Shown: positions 9,027 to 18,905, numbered from the stretch's first letter. The stretch: DNA of 64,000 nucleotides from Promethearchaeota archaeon (GCA_019058245.1 JAHPZJ010000028.1:1-64000); one strand, 5' to 3'. Translations and numbers: made by a program. The notes: generated from the letters alone by a model not told the origin.

Positions 9027-11432
9027 ATAGAAAGAAACGATTTTAATGAATTTAACGATTCTCTCTTCACGGAGCCATATATAGATATTGATGAATGGCG
9101 AGATGAGCCCAAGCGTCATCGATATGTACATGGTGGTTTTAAGGGTACCGACGCCCGATTCTCAATCTACTTCCCTCCGAAGGAACAATATGACGGTCGA
9201 TTTTTCCAGTATCTCATGGCGATATCGGGGAATGAGAATGCTGTTCAGAATCCAGAATATCCTGATCCTAGTTATTCATTAGGTTTTGCAATCGAGAGTG
9301 GTGCTTATCTTGTAGAATCAAATCTGGGGAGACTGAACATGTTTTTAGGAGATGATCCAACTATCACTGCTTATCGAGCCAGTGCGGTAGTTGCAAAGTA
9401 TTCACGTGTTTTGGCTTCTGAAATGTACGGTCCCCATCGCCCTTATGGTTATGTTTATGGCGGTAGCGGTGGGGCGTTTAAAACGATTGCTTGTGTGGAA
9501 AACACTGAAGGTGTTTGGGATGGTGCGGTGCCATTTATTCACGCAACACCAATAGCTATACCCAATAATTTTACGGTGCAAGCTCATGCGATGCGTATAT
9601 TAAAAGATAAAATACCCAATATCATCGATGCAGTGGAACCAGGTGGTAGTGGTAATATGTATGCTGGTCTAAATGTTGAGGAACGGGAGGCTCTCACTGA
9701 AGTGACTAAAATGGGTTTTCCCCCACGTGCTTGGTTTAATTATAGAAGAATAGCATTTGGTTATACTGGTGTTTTAACAATGTTTTTTGATCAAATGGTC
9801 AAATGGGATCCCACCTATTTTGAAGATTTTTGGAATAAACCAGGGTATCTCGGTGCAAATCCGCCTGAATCCCTCCTAAATGCTAAAGTTCATCATCAAA
9901 CGAAAATCAACAAGCTAATCTGGCCCGAAGATTTAAAGGAAATGGGTTTTGGTATAACTTTATCGGCAGGGAGTGTAAGTAAAATAAAAGTACCAGCAGG
10001 ATTTATGATGGAAGATTTACCGGAAGTAGATTTTCAAGGAGCCTCATTAATCATAAAAAGTGATGAAGCTGAGGGTTGCGTAGTCTATATTGCTGGAGCG
10101 TTTGAAAAATCCGTCTTTATTGCCTTCGGAGAGGAGCATTTCCAAACATTGGCTAAAGTTAAAGCAGGTGACAAGGTAGAGATAGACAACTCTGTGTATC
10201 TCGCTGCTCAAACCTACCATCGTCACCAAATTCCTTCAGCTGATTATTATGGTTATGATCAGTTCCGAGACGAAGATGGAAAACCATTATATCCACAACG
10301 CGCTGAATTATTATGTAATCGTTATTCCAAAAGTACGGTTGCACGCTTAAACGGTCAATTTGATGGTAAGATGATTGTGGTGAATATGCTGATGGATGAA
10401 ATCGCCTATCCATGGGGTGCTGAATGGTATCGCTCGAGGATAAAACAGGTATTGGGAGCTAATATTGACGATAACTACCGACTCTGGTACATTGACCATG
10501 CGATGCATGTACCACCAGTAATTTCGAAGTTTGATACGCCTCCAGTAATAACGACGCGAATTATCAATTATAGTGGTGTTTTACAACAAGCACTACGTGA
10601 TTTAAGTGCATGGGTTGAAAAAGGTGTGGCACCTCCAGCAAGTTCTACATATAAAATAGTGGATGCACAGATAAAAGTACCTCCGACTGCTAAGGAGCGT
10701 AAGGGGATTCAACCAGTGGTTAATCTTACAATAAATGGAGGTGAGCGTGCAGATGTTAATATTGGTAAGAAAGTTAAATTTTCCGCGGTTATTGAAACAC
10801 CACCTGATACCGGCTATGTAATTGGGGCAGAATGGGATTTTGAGAGTACTGGTGATTATCCAGTGACCGAGAAACTCAAAGATACTAAAAGCTCTCATGT
10901 AGAGGTGAAAACAACTTATTCATATTCAGAGCCAGGTACTTACTTCCCAGCAATTCGTGTAACCTCGCATAGACAGGGCGATCCTAAAACTCATTACGCT
11001 CGAATCCAGAATATTGGTCGTGTGAGGGTCGTGGTAACCGGTAAAGGAAAGCAAAAGGAAGAACCTGAAGGTAAAGAATTAATACTTGAATTAAAAGAGA
11101 AACCAGCCGATTTTCAAAAGATAGTAAACAAGTTCTTTGATACAATAGGACAACATGTTACTGAAGTTCAGGGAAGAGAGATTTCAACTAATGAGATAGG
11201 GCCAAGAACTGAACTTTCCACAAAATTCGAAGTTGTTCCTTCAGCTGGAGAAACTTTCTATACCGTCAGTTTTGAAGATACAGAGTCGGGTATTGGCGTT
11301 TTTGTTGAAATAGATATTAAGGTTGGAGGAGCATATAAAATGATGGCAAAAATGATAAAAAAAATGACTTCAAAATCGATTAAAGAAAATGCTATAGAAA
11401 CCCTCAATAAAATTTTAGAAGAAAATGAATGA
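9027..11432 (+). CDS. Tannase-like alpha/beta hydrolase with PKD domain
   Basis: Large hydrolase of about 801 residues. The first conventional start is ATG 9216, but the frame is open and clearly coding from about 9027 (WRDEPKRHRYVHGGF and RFSIYFPPKEQYDGRFFQY precede it). The only start choices there are ATT 9024 or ATA 9027, after GGGTG at 9015-9019. The nucleophile motif YGGSGGAFKT (Ser about 147) and a late MHVPP His segment fit tannase/feruloyl-esterase-like folds. A PKD-type beta-sandwich follows (AEWDFESTGDYP, then TYSYSEPGTYFPAIRVTS), then a C-terminal alpha/beta domain whose debris recurs at 15211-15333. No signal peptide is seen. The substrate is unknown. Confidence 0.75.
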   Translation: MERNDFNEFNDSLFTEPYIDIDEWRDEPKRHRYVHGGFKGTDARFSIYFPPKEQYDGRFFQYLMAISGNENAVQNPEYPDPSYSLGFAIESGAYLVESNLGRLNMFLGDDPTITAYRASAVVAKYSRVLASEMYGPHRPYGYVYGGSGGAFKTIACVENTEGVWDGAVPFIHATPIAIPNNFTVQAHAMRILKDKIPNIIDAVEPGGSGNMYAGLNVEEREALTEVTKMGFPPRAWFNYRRIAFGYTGVLTMFFDQMVKWDPTYFEDFWNKPGYLGANPPESLLNAKVHHQTKINKLIWPEDLKEMGFGITLSAGSVSKIKVPAGFMMEDLPEVDFQGASLIIKSDEAEGCVVYIAGAFEKSVFIAFGEEHFQTLAKVKAGDKVEIDNSVYLAAQTYHRHQIPSADYYGYDQFRDEDGKPLYPQRAELLCNRYSKSTVARLNGQFDGKMIVVNMLMDEIAYPWGAEWYRSRIKQVLGANIDDNYRLWYIDHAMHVPPVISKFDTPPVITTRIINYSGVLQQALRDLSAWVEKGVAPPASSTYKIVDAQIKVPPTAKERKGIQPVVNLTINGGERADVNIGKKVKFSAVIETPPDTGYVIGAEWDFESTGDYPVTEKLKDTKSSHVEVKTTYSYSEPGTYFPAIRVTSHRQGDPKTHYARIQNIGRVRVVVTGKGKQKEEPEGKELILELKEKPADFQKIVNKFFDTIGQHVTEVQGREISTNEIGPRTELSTKFEVVPSAGETFYTVSFEDTESGIGVFVEIDIKVGGAYKMMAKMIKKMTSKSIKENAIETLNKILEENE

Positions 11433-11654
11433 TCTCTTATTTTTAGCTTTTTCAGATCATCCCTTTTTTATTTCTATTGAACCAATAATTTTATTTTTCT
11501 ACAAAAAGTTGGATATCTATCAACGATAATTATATTTCTTACAGTCATAATATAGATTAAATTGTTTTTCTACTATTTTTTATAGTTTTTAAAGCATTGT
11601 TTTAAATATTTAATCTCCAGTTTAATATAAAAAAGAATTGAGGTGGAAAAAAAA

Positions 11655-12029
11655 ATGGTTGGAACTGTTAAAATTGAAAACTCAGATCTTGTTTTTGAAT
11701 TGCACGGAATTGATATAATACTTAGTATTAAAAGGCAAATAAGAGTTCCTCTTAAACATGTAACCTCTGTATCAACAGAACATGTTACTCGGGATCCAAA
11801 ATTGCAGATGAGGCTAGTTGGTGCTCGTATTCCAACAATTATTAAGGATGGAATATTTCTGACTTCTGAAGGTATGATGTTCTTTGAGATGCATGATCCT
11901 GATAAATGTATTACAGTCAATCTAAATCATGAACATTATAAGAAGATTGTTTTTGAAGTGGATGATAAGGAAGCTGTGGCGAAAGAGATTAATGACGCAA
12001 TAAAATCACAATTGCAAACCGTTTATTAG
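11655..12029 (+). CDS. PH-like domain protein
   Basis: Cytosolic protein of 124 residues. Alternating strands (IENSDLVFELHGIDIILSI, QIRVPLKHVTSVSTE, VGARIPTIIKDGIFLT, GMMFFEMHDPDKCITVNL) followed by one C-terminal helix fit a bacterial-type PH-like fold. ATG 11655 is preferred over GTG 11643 because GAGGTGG lies 8 bases before it. No catalytic residues are apparent; the role could be binding of lipid or protein. It is followed by a truncated hydrolase fragment. Confidence 0.7.
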   Translation: MVGTVKIENSDLVFELHGIDIILSIKRQIRVPLKHVTSVSTEHVTRDPKLQMRLVGARIPTIIKDGIFLTSEGMMFFEMHDPDKCITVNLNHEHYKKIVFEVDDKEAVAKEINDAIKSQLQTVY

Positions 12030-12047
12030 ATTTGGGTTGAAGTAGAG

Positions 12048-12212
12048 ATGGAATTTGAGGTTAGTTTCGTTAATGGGAATATCAACTTAGCAGGAACCTT
12101 AATAATTCCCAATAAAAATGCAGAAGATTTTCCTGCTTTTGTGTTCGTGCATGGTTCTGGTCCCAAAGACAGAGATGAGAATCCAGATTTATCACTCATG
12201 TCTTTAAAATAA
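12048..12212 (+). pseudogene. Truncated alpha/beta hydrolase N-terminus
   Basis: ORF of 54 codons beginning at ATG 12048 and encoding only the first strands of an alpha/beta hydrolase: ISLAG-like INLAGTLIIP, then PAFVFVHGSGPKDRDENPDL, the oxyanion-hole motif of this family. It stops after 54 residues at TAA 12210, before any nucleophile Ser; no continuation is found downstream. It is read as the remnant of a hydrolase gene. Confidence 0.65.
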
Positions 12213-12261
12213 GTTCAAAAATTTAAAAAAAAAATTTTAGAGAATTTTATATTTCAATTAA

Positions 12262-14739
12262 TTATTTTTTATCAGTACCTATTTTGTCATATAACTTGTA
12301 TAATCTTACTTTGAAAAAGTCAGTAGTTACAAATAGACTAATACTATAAACCCAAACAAAAGCAGCAAGTCCCCATCCTATTGCTGGAAGTAGAAATCCA
12401 TAGACAGTAATAATTGTTGCTATCAATTGGGTTATAATTACAGCGAATAATAAAATTTTTGGTGGTCTTATGGACCAAAATGGACCTCTTGTTCGAGCAA
12501 CAAATATAGTTAAATGTCCCGCTACAGAAAGCTTTAAGTATATAAATGATTGCAATAATATAGGGCTTAAATGAAAGATCTCAAGTCCTATATAGAGAAA
12601 TAAAAAAGTAGAACCAACACCGATAAATCCAAGATAAGTAGCAATAAAAAGTAATGATTTCATATTCCATGTTTGAGGCGTATTTTGGTATTTAACATTG
12701 TCATAAGAGATTGTCATAATGGGAATGTCATTTAATATAGCTAATAAAACAATCATAAGTGCTGTTACTGGGTAAAATCGAAAAATGATGATTGAGAGTG
12801 CAATAAAAAATAAAATTCTGATTGTCTCTGCGATTCGGTATGTAGCATAATTAGTCATCCTTTGAAAAATCTTACGACTTTCTTTAATAGCATCGATTGT
12901 TACAGAAATTCCAGGTTTTGTAAAAACAATATCTGCAGCAGATTTGGCTGCATCTGTAGCACCTGCCACAGCTAATCCAACATCTGCTTTCTTTAATGCA
13001 GGAGCATCATTTACACCATCCCCAGTCATAGCCACAATATGTCCTCTTTTTTGTAGGAGTTCAACCATATGATATTTATGCTCAGGGAAGAATTGTGCAA
13101 ATCCATCTGCTTCTTCTACAATATTTTGAGCTACACCGTTCACTTTTTCTAAAAAAGAAGAAGCAGTTATTATATTTGTTCCTAAATTAATTTGTTTTGC
13201 AGTCTCCTTTGCAATAGCAACGTGATCACCCGTTATCATTTTTACTTGGATACCCATAGATTGAGCAGTTTTTATGGTTTCAGCAGAATCTTCGCGAGGA
13301 GGATCATAAAGTGCAATAAGCCCCACAAGCTGCCAATTATCTTCTAAATCTGTTTTAGCTACACCTAACGTACGATATCCCTTTGTAGCGAAAATTTCAA
13401 CATACTTATCAACTTTTTCAATATCATTTATTTCCTTTATTAATGAGAGGATAACTTGTGGTGCCCCTTTGGACACTTTGAAACAATTATATTCTTGAAT
13501 TTCATTACTATTAGTGAAATTACATACTTTTTCTACTGTCGCTTCAGTGCGCTTTATCATAGGATCAAATGGTTTAAATAATATAACCGTATAATTTTCT
13601 GAAACCGTTGTTTTCGATTGTAATTCCTCTAGTTTATTAATAATTACATTATCTATAGGGTCTTGATTCTCTTCTTTCGAGGCTAATGTTGCATATACCA
13701 ACACATCTCTATTTGTAAAATCTGAAAATGGTACGATCTCTCTTATTGTTAACTCATTTTTAGTTATGGTACCAGTTTTATCAGAACATAATATATCAGT
13801 ACTTGCTAGCTCTTCTATGGCAACTAACTTGCTAACAATTGCTTCTTTTTTAGCTAAAGCTATTGCTCCAATTGCCAGTGTAACTGATAAAACAGCCGGT
13901 AAAGCAGCAGGAATACCAGATACAGTTAATATTAATGCAAACTGTAATGTTTGTAATAAACTTTCATGGCGTAACATGGCAATAATAAAAGTAAAAAGAA
14001 CGACAGCAATAGCAAGGGTAATTAAATAGTTCCCTATTTTTAAAACTGCTTTTTGAAAATGACTTTTAGTTTTCGAATCTTCAACTAATTTTGTAGTTTT
14101 TCCAAAATATGTAGAAATTCCTGTTTTTGTCACCACCGCATCCATTTCTCCTTGCTTAATAATTGCTCCTGCATATTCATCATCCATAAAATGTTTTTCA
14201 ACAGGTAAAGATTCGCCAGTTAGTACAGATTCATCAACAATAAGATAATCACTGGAAATGAGTTTTACATCAGCAGGTACTATATCTCCAAGACGTAAAC
14301 GCACAATATCTCCAGGAACGAGCTCTCTGGCTGGTAGTATAAGCCATTTTCCATCGCGTAAGACACGAGCATTTATAGCTAAGCGCTGTTTTAATAATTC
14401 AATAGCGTTATCAGCTTTTTGTTCTTCCCAAAAACGAATAACAGCATTTATCATTAACAAAGAAAAGATTATCCAGAAATCATCCCATTGCTGATCAATT
14501 AAAGACATAATAACTGCTGCTTCTATCATCCATGGGATAGGGCCCCAAAAATTTTTTAAAAAATTAATGAATGGGTTTTTCTTTTTTTCGGGGATTTCAT
14601 TTGGGCCATACTTTTTAAGCTTTTCATCAGCTTCAGAAGTCGTGAGTCCATTTTTACTAGTTGATAGACTTTTTAAAAGTATATATTTATCTTCATCAGA
14701 AACATCTGATGATTTCGTTTCTAAACACGTGTGAACCAC
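12262..14739 (-). CDS. P-type H+-ATPase (P3A type)
   Basis: Plasma-membrane proton-pumping P-type ATPase of 825 residues. Seen in order are an actuator domain with LTGES, the phosphorylation motif SDKTGTIT (Asp about 319), the KGAPQVI nucleotide-binding element, MITGDH and the hinge GDGVNDAPALKKADVGLAV. About ten membrane helices lie in two N-terminal pairs and a C-terminal group. The short N-terminus and the AGATDAAKSAADIV segment match archaeal and plant-like P3A pumps. Without a long C-terminal regulatory tail it is likely constitutively competent (inference). It stands alone, convergent with the genes before it. Confidence 0.93.
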   Translation of the reverse strand: MVHTCLETKSSDVSDEDKYILLKSLSTSKNGLTTSEADEKLKKYGPNEIPEKKKNPFINFLKNFWGPIPWMIEAAVIMSLIDQQWDDFWIIFSLLMINAVIRFWEEQKADNAIELLKQRLAINARVLRDGKWLILPARELVPGDIVRLRLGDIVPADVKLISSDYLIVDESVLTGESLPVEKHFMDDEYAGAIIKQGEMDAVVTKTGISTYFGKTTKLVEDSKTKSHFQKAVLKIGNYLITLAIAVVLFTFIIAMLRHESLLQTLQFALILTVSGIPAALPAVLSVTLAIGAIALAKKEAIVSKLVAIEELASTDILCSDKTGTITKNELTIREIVPFSDFTNRDVLVYATLASKEENQDPIDNVIINKLEELQSKTTVSENYTVILFKPFDPMIKRTEATVEKVCNFTNSNEIQEYNCFKVSKGAPQVILSLIKEINDIEKVDKYVEIFATKGYRTLGVAKTDLEDNWQLVGLIALYDPPREDSAETIKTAQSMGIQVKMITGDHVAIAKETAKQINLGTNIITASSFLEKVNGVAQNIVEEADGFAQFFPEHKYHMVELLQKRGHIVAMTGDGVNDAPALKKADVGLAVAGATDAAKSAADIVFTKPGISVTIDAIKESRKIFQRMTNYATYRIAETIRILFFIALSIIIFRFYPVTALMIVLLAILNDIPIMTISYDNVKYQNTPQTWNMKSLLFIATYLGFIGVGSTFLFLYIGLEIFHLSPILLQSFIYLKLSVAGHLTIFVARTRGPFWSIRPPKILLFAVIITQLIATIITVYGFLLPAIGWGLAAFVWVYSISLFVTTDFFKVRLYKLYDKIGTDKK

Positions 14740-15446
14740 TATTCTTATACTATATTCATATTATTAATTAAAATTTAAAATGAATTGTATTTCTTAAAAG
14801 ATTCCATCATATTTTAACTTTTCGAAATCGAATTTAGATTTCCAAGAAATAAATTACCTATTTAAATGTTTTGATGGGGATATTAATTTATATTATCATT
14901 TCAAACAAAAATTTTAAATAAGTTAATTAATAACTAGATATACTCACCCATTTGATTTTGCCGGACTAGCTTTTTTATTCTCTAGCGTATATCCTTGCTA
15001 TTTTAATTAAATTTTGATTTTACAATTTAAGCACTATTATATCAATTATAGAATAGTATCTATTAAAGCGAATTTATTACAAATTATTCACAAATCTTTA
15101 CCTTTTCATCTAAGAATCAGTAAAAAATAAAAAAACGTCTAATTTTTATAAATTTCAATTTTTGAAAAAGAAATTGATAGCGAAATAAAGATTCTTATAC
15201 TCTATTATTGAAAGATTATACAATTTGCAAAGATAAAGAGTCTGGTATTGGTGCTTTTGCCGAAATAGAAATTATCATCTAATGATCCTATAAAATGGTG
15301 GCAAAAATGATAAAAAAAATGATTCTAACCTAACTAAGTTATATAAATTGAAGCTAAAATCTTTTAAATATAATAATACATAAAAAAGACATGAAAATAA
15401 AAATAATATAAATGTTTAAGCAAAAAATTTGTGAGGATTAATAACA
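14740..15446. other. Intergenic region with gene debris
   Basis: About 700 bases of AT-rich DNA between the divergent H+-ATPase and an alpha/beta hydrolase. Most of it shows no coding content. The part at 15211-15333 is a decayed hydrolase-tail fragment, listed separately. Confidence 0.6.
15211..15333 (+). pseudogene. Remnant of the tannase-like hydrolase C-terminal domain
   Basis: Translation gives KDYTICKDKESGIGAFAEIEI, two stops, then YKMVAKMIKKM, which aligns with FYTVSFEDTESGIGVFVEIDI and YKMMAKMIKKM at the end of the intact hydrolase (coding bases about 11260-11370). In-frame stops TAA and TGA show decay. A further piece of the same tail lies at 16294-16374, beyond the intervening hydrolase gene. 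Confidence 0.75.
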
Positions 15447-16259
15447 ATGCCAATTTTTGATAATGAAGGAATTAAAATTTATTATGAAATTGAAGGAGAA
15501 GGGCCACCTGTGATAATGATTCATGGGTTTGCCGCAAATATCGAAGCTAATTGGAAAGTTACTAATTGGGTAGATGTTCTAAAGGATGATTATAAATTGA
15601 TACTTGTAGATTGTCGTGGGCACGGGAAAAGTGATAAACCTAAAGATGCTACTCAATATGGAGAAAAGATGAATGAAGATATCGTTAAATTACTTGATCA
15701 TTTATCTATTGAGAAGGCTAATTTTTTCGGATATTCTATGGGGGCAAGAGTAACTACAGATATTTTGCTTCAAAATCAAGAACGCTTTATAAGTGCTATT
15801 ATTGGAGGATTCCCCCTCTATTATCCCAAAAAAAGTACAAAATTCATTGCTAAAGTAATGATGAAAAAATGGATAAAGGGACTAAAAAAAGCAAATCTTG
15901 ATGATGTTAAAAATAAAGCTGCTTTAAGATTCCAAAAAGTAATTTCAGAGTATGATGATTCTCACTTACAAGATCTTGAAGCTTTAATTTATGTATTGGA
16001 GGGGGATATTCAACGTCCGGATGGTATACTCCCCACTAATCCCGAAAGGAAAGAAGCTCTTAAAAAAGTCAATGTGCCAGTTATGACTGTTTTCGGAGCT
16101 GATGACGGTATAGTTAAAAGAAGTAAATCCACAGGAGCTCAATTAGTACCAGATTCTTGTTATTTCCAAATCGAAGGAAAAGACCATATTAGTGTTGTCG
16201 CAGATCCCAAATTTCACATGGTCGTAAAGGCTTTTCTAGATTATATAAACAAGAATTAA
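15447..16259 (+). CDS. Alpha/beta hydrolase
   Basis: Cytosolic alpha/beta hydrolase of 270 residues. The oxyanion motif MIHGFAAN, the acid-strand VDCRGHGKSD, the nucleophile elbow FGYSMGA (Ser 97), an Asp in FGADDG and the terminal His in GKDHISVV make up the canonical triad. It is a close paralogue of the two tandem hydrolases at 30798 and 32114, sharing DNEGxKIYYExEGEGPPV and DPKFHMVVKAFLDY. It has no partner two-TM gene, unlike those copies. It is flanked on both sides by debris of the tannase-like gene tail. Confidence 0.93.
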   Translation: MPIFDNEGIKIYYEIEGEGPPVIMIHGFAANIEANWKVTNWVDVLKDDYKLILVDCRGHGKSDKPKDATQYGEKMNEDIVKLLDHLSIEKANFFGYSMGARVTTDILLQNQERFISAIIGGFPLYYPKKSTKFIAKVMMKKWIKGLKKANLDDVKNKAALRFQKVISEYDDSHLQDLEALIYVLEGDIQRPDGILPTNPERKEALKKVNVPVMTVFGADDGIVKRSKSTGAQLVPDSCYFQIEGKDHISVVADPKFHMVVKAFLDYINKN

Positions 16260-16293
16260 CCTTTTATTTCCTTCTTAGGTAAATGGGTACGGG

Positions 16294-16374
16294 AAAAATA
16301 TTAATATTGAAAGGATTCAGTTGATGCAGAAAGTACTTAAAGCGATAGAAACTCTCAGTAAGATTTTAGCATAA
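16294..16374 (+). pseudogene. Second remnant of the hydrolase C-terminal tail
   Basis: Short open stretch ending in KAIETLSKILA-stop, matching the last residues AIETLNKILEENE of the intact tannase-like protein (11395-11430). It lacks any start region. With the fragment at 15211-15333 it suggests that one decayed tail was split by the hydrolase gene at 15447-16259. Confidence 0.5.
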
Positions 16375-16428
16375 ACTAAGCAATTATTTTTTTTGATTTT
16401 TTCTAATTCAAATAGAAGAGGGTTTGTA

Positions 16429-17316
16429 ATGCCAAAAGCGAATGTAAACCAGATAGAGATTGAATATGAAACCATGGGGAATCCAGAGTTAAAACCAATT
16501 TTACTGATACCAGGTTTGGGTGGTCAGTTGATAGCTTGGTCAGATGATATATGCAAGAAACTTATCGATAATGGTTTTTTTGTTATAAAGTATGACAATC
16601 GAGATGTTGGTCTATCAACCAAATTTGATACTGCAGGTATCCCAGACATGATGGAGATTGCTACTGCATATAATCGTGGAGAAATACCCAATATCCCGTA
16701 TACTTTAGGAGACATGGCGGATGATGCTGTTGGATTATTAAATGCTTTGAATATTGATAAAGCACACATTTGCGGTGCATCTATGGGAGGTATGATTGCA
16801 CAAATTATAGCTTATACCCATCCCACTCGAGTGTTATCATTAACTGTAATTATAAGTACCACAGGTAATCCTTCTTTACCCCAAGCAAAACCAGAGATCA
16901 TGGCTCAATTTTTTGCACCAGTTCCTTCTGAGCGAGAAGCATATATAGAAGAAATGGCAAAGCGTGATAGTTTAATTTATGGTAATTTTGATTATGATGA
17001 AATCCAAGGTAAAGAATATAGAAAAAATGAATATGACAGATGTTATTACCCTGAAGGTGTAGCTCGACAATTGGCAGCAATGTCAATTCCCGGTAATATT
17101 CAACCGAAAATCTCCGCAATAAAAGCACCAACACTAGTTATTCATGGAAAGGAAGATCCTTTTAACTCTATTGAAGCTAGCAAAGAAATTGTATCGACTA
17201 TACCTGATGCAGAACTATTACTTATAGAGGGAATGGGGCATAGTTTTCCCCGTGAAGTTTTAGGACAGATAGTAGACGCTATAAGTGCTATTAGCAATAA
17301 GATCAATTCACAATAA
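16429..17316 (+). CDS. Alpha/beta hydrolase
   Basis: Alpha/beta hydrolase of 295 residues. ATG 16429 with AGAGGG upstream is the start; an upstream extension to 16393 is not supported. The motif set is LLIPGLGGQ, YDNRDVGLS, ICGASMGGMIAQ (nucleophile Ser 118), Asp in HGKEDPF and His in GMGHSFPREV. It is typical of the family annotated as proline iminopeptidase- or haloalkane-dehalogenase-like hydrolases; the substrate cannot be predicted. It is only distantly related to the other hydrolases in the window. Confidence 0.92.
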   Translation: MPKANVNQIEIEYETMGNPELKPILLIPGLGGQLIAWSDDICKKLIDNGFFVIKYDNRDVGLSTKFDTAGIPDMMEIATAYNRGEIPNIPYTLGDMADDAVGLLNALNIDKAHICGASMGGMIAQIIAYTHPTRVLSLTVIISTTGNPSLPQAKPEIMAQFFAPVPSEREAYIEEMAKRDSLIYGNFDYDEIQGKEYRKNEYDRCYYPEGVARQLAAMSIPGNIQPKISAIKAPTLVIHGKEDPFNSIEASKEIVSTIPDAELLLIEGMGHSFPREVLGQIVDAISAISNKINSQ

Positions 17317-17484
17317 TAATTGAATGCAATATTCCATTTTACTTGCTTTTCCAAAAAAAAAAATTAGTAATTTAGTTGGAAACTCATAATTATCTTCCAA
17401 ATAAATAGTTAAGGCTTAATCTAAATAATTTATTATTTTCTATTGTGGTTCTGAATGACAAATATTAACAACCTAGTTAAAAAT

Positions 17485-18006
17485 TTAATCTTCCTCCAAC
17501 TCAATTCTGTATCGACAGCACTTATCACCCTTAGTGAGTAATTTTGAAAATCCTTCAGTTTTAAACTTCGGGTTTAGTGCTTTAGCAAAGCTTCTAAGAG
17601 ATTCACCAATTAATACGTCGCAAAGTTCAGGTGCCTGAGACCATGGTTCAGTAACCGGACAAGTATAGATTTCTTTTTCAAAACCTTTAGGCGTGTTTTC
17701 AACATACCCATCCCAGAAATTCGCATATCTATCATCTATAAAATCAACCATCTTGGGAATTTTCATACAATCCTTGAAATCCTCTGGTTTGCAGCCAACT
17801 ATTTTCATTATTGTTGCCGCATCTCTCTTACCCCTTTCTCGATTTTCTTCCTTAAGTCTTTCAACGAATTTTTCGCCTCCAACTTCCTTACCTACGATAT
17901 AAAGTCTCACTGCCATCCGAGCCAAGGCTTTTGTCCAGTTCTTATAACGCTTACCCATTTCTTCCTCGCTAACCGGATACTTTTCATAATCTGGTACTTC
18001 TTTCAT
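17485..18006 (-). CDS. ATC-hydrolase-like (L-2-amino-thiazoline-4-carboxylate hydrolase family) protein
   Basis: Protein of 173 residues resembling the family named after L-2-amino-thiazoline-4-carboxylate hydrolase. Visible family features are the C-terminal pattern CPVTEPWSQAPELCDVLIGE, followed by LNPKFK and TKGDKCCRYRIEL. The N-terminal half is helical and charged. No signal peptide or membrane segment is seen. In archaea and clostridia such proteins lie near corrinoid or Cys-rich small genes, as here; whether this one is an enzyme is uncertain. A GGAGGA ribosome-binding site precedes the start. Confidence 0.7.
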   Translation of the reverse strand: MKEVPDYEKYPVSEEEMGKRYKNWTKALARMAVRLYIVGKEVGGEKFVERLKEENRERGKRDAATIMKIVGCKPEDFKDCMKIPKMVDFIDDRYANFWDGYVENTPKGFEKEIYTCPVTEPWSQAPELCDVLIGESLRSFAKALNPKFKTEGFSKLLTKGDKCCRYRIELEED

Positions 18007-18209
18007 AATTTATCCTCCTAATAGAAATCATTATCACAAAAATAATTCTAGTGATTTTCAGAATAACATGTTTTGCTAATATATTGTTGCTTAAATTACT
18101 TTTTATTTATAGTATGATTACAATAAATACTCATCAGCACAGATGATATAAGGCTTTTTATAATTTCTTTAGTCTAATAATATTAATTAATTATAAGTTT
18201 CTAACTTAT

Positions 18210-18389
18210 TTAGGGAGTTTTTCTTTTTCTTGCCATGAATTTTAATCCCGAATCATCAAAACTTGATCCCTCAGTTAATGTATAGTTATCCTGAAATCTT
18301 TCTTTATAACATTCCATGCAGAAATCTCCCATAGATCCTCGAATTTTAGCCGCCTTACCACAGAATATACATTTCGATATAAATAACAC
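18210..18389 (-). CDS. Small zinc-ribbon-like protein
   Basis: Protein of 59 residues starting at GTG 18389, 12 bases after the DUF3795 gene. Two CXXC pairs (KCIFCGK and FCMECYKER) make a small treble-clef or zinc-ribbon-like unit, followed by a basic tail (MARKRKTP). Tight spacing to the upstream gene argues for co-transcription. The function is unknown. Confidence 0.55.
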   Translation of the reverse strand: MLFISKCIFCGKAAKIRGSMGDFCMECYKERFQDNYTLTEGSSFDDSGLKFMARKRKTP

Positions 18390-18401
18390 CTTGAAATTTT
18401 A

Positions 18402-18869
18402 TTATAAATTAATTATAGGAGCTTGACATTTGAAACAGTCTTTGGCTCCACGATAATTAATAGTACCACACTCTGGACATATATTTCTATTTTCAACCTT
18501 TTCAATCCATTTTTCTGTTCCAACCTCGCGCCAAATAGGTATTTCTCTCATCATGACCTGCTTGCCTTCTGGACTGGGCCAATTTTCTATAATATCACAA
18601 GGAAATCCATCACATTGACAGCAGCTTTCTATGTTCTTATCTTTTACGCAATTTTTTATAGAGCAAGTTTGACAGAATGGAAATATGATATCATCAGATA
18701 GACATCCTGTGCAAGCAATATCTTCAATAGTATTAGCGCCCCATTTCTTAAAAATAGGAAATAATTTTCTCTTAAAATCATTATCATTTGAAATATGTGC
18801 TAGATAAACCGCACAAACTCCGCAATATAAACCACATGGAGATAATAATTCTTTTCTTATTTTAACCAT
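18402..18869 (-). CDS. DUF3795 Cys-rich protein with zinc ribbon
   Basis: Protein of 155 residues. The DUF3795 part shows the conserved start LLSPCGLYCGVCAVY, CTGCLSDD, the FCQTCSIKNCVKDKNIESCCQCDGFPC arrangement (split here as several Cys pairs) and a C-terminal zinc ribbon CPECG-X10-CFKC. It probably binds metal, either zinc or an iron-sulfur cluster. DUF3795 genes often accompany corrinoid or anaerobic redox loci. It follows the AMP-ligase-like gene by 36 bases. Confidence 0.85.
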   Translation of the reverse strand: MVKIRKELLSPCGLYCGVCAVYLAHISNDNDFKRKLFPIFKKWGANTIEDIACTGCLSDDIIFPFCQTCSIKNCVKDKNIESCCQCDGFPCDIIENWPSPEGKQVMMREIPIWREVGTEKWIEKVENRNICPECGTINYRGAKDCFKCQAPIINL

Positions 18870-18905
18870 ATCAGATCCCTGCTAATTGATAATTTTTTAT
18901 CAATA

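Noticed and set aside
8928..9131. Minus-strand 67-residue hydrophobic ORF
   Set aside because: It overlaps the coding 5' extension of the tannase-like hydrolase on the + strand, and hydrophobic frames are common by chance in AT-rich DNA.
9402..10898. Several minus-strand ORFs of 60-98 codons
   Set aside because: All lie antisense to the intact tannase-like gene and show no family features or start signals.
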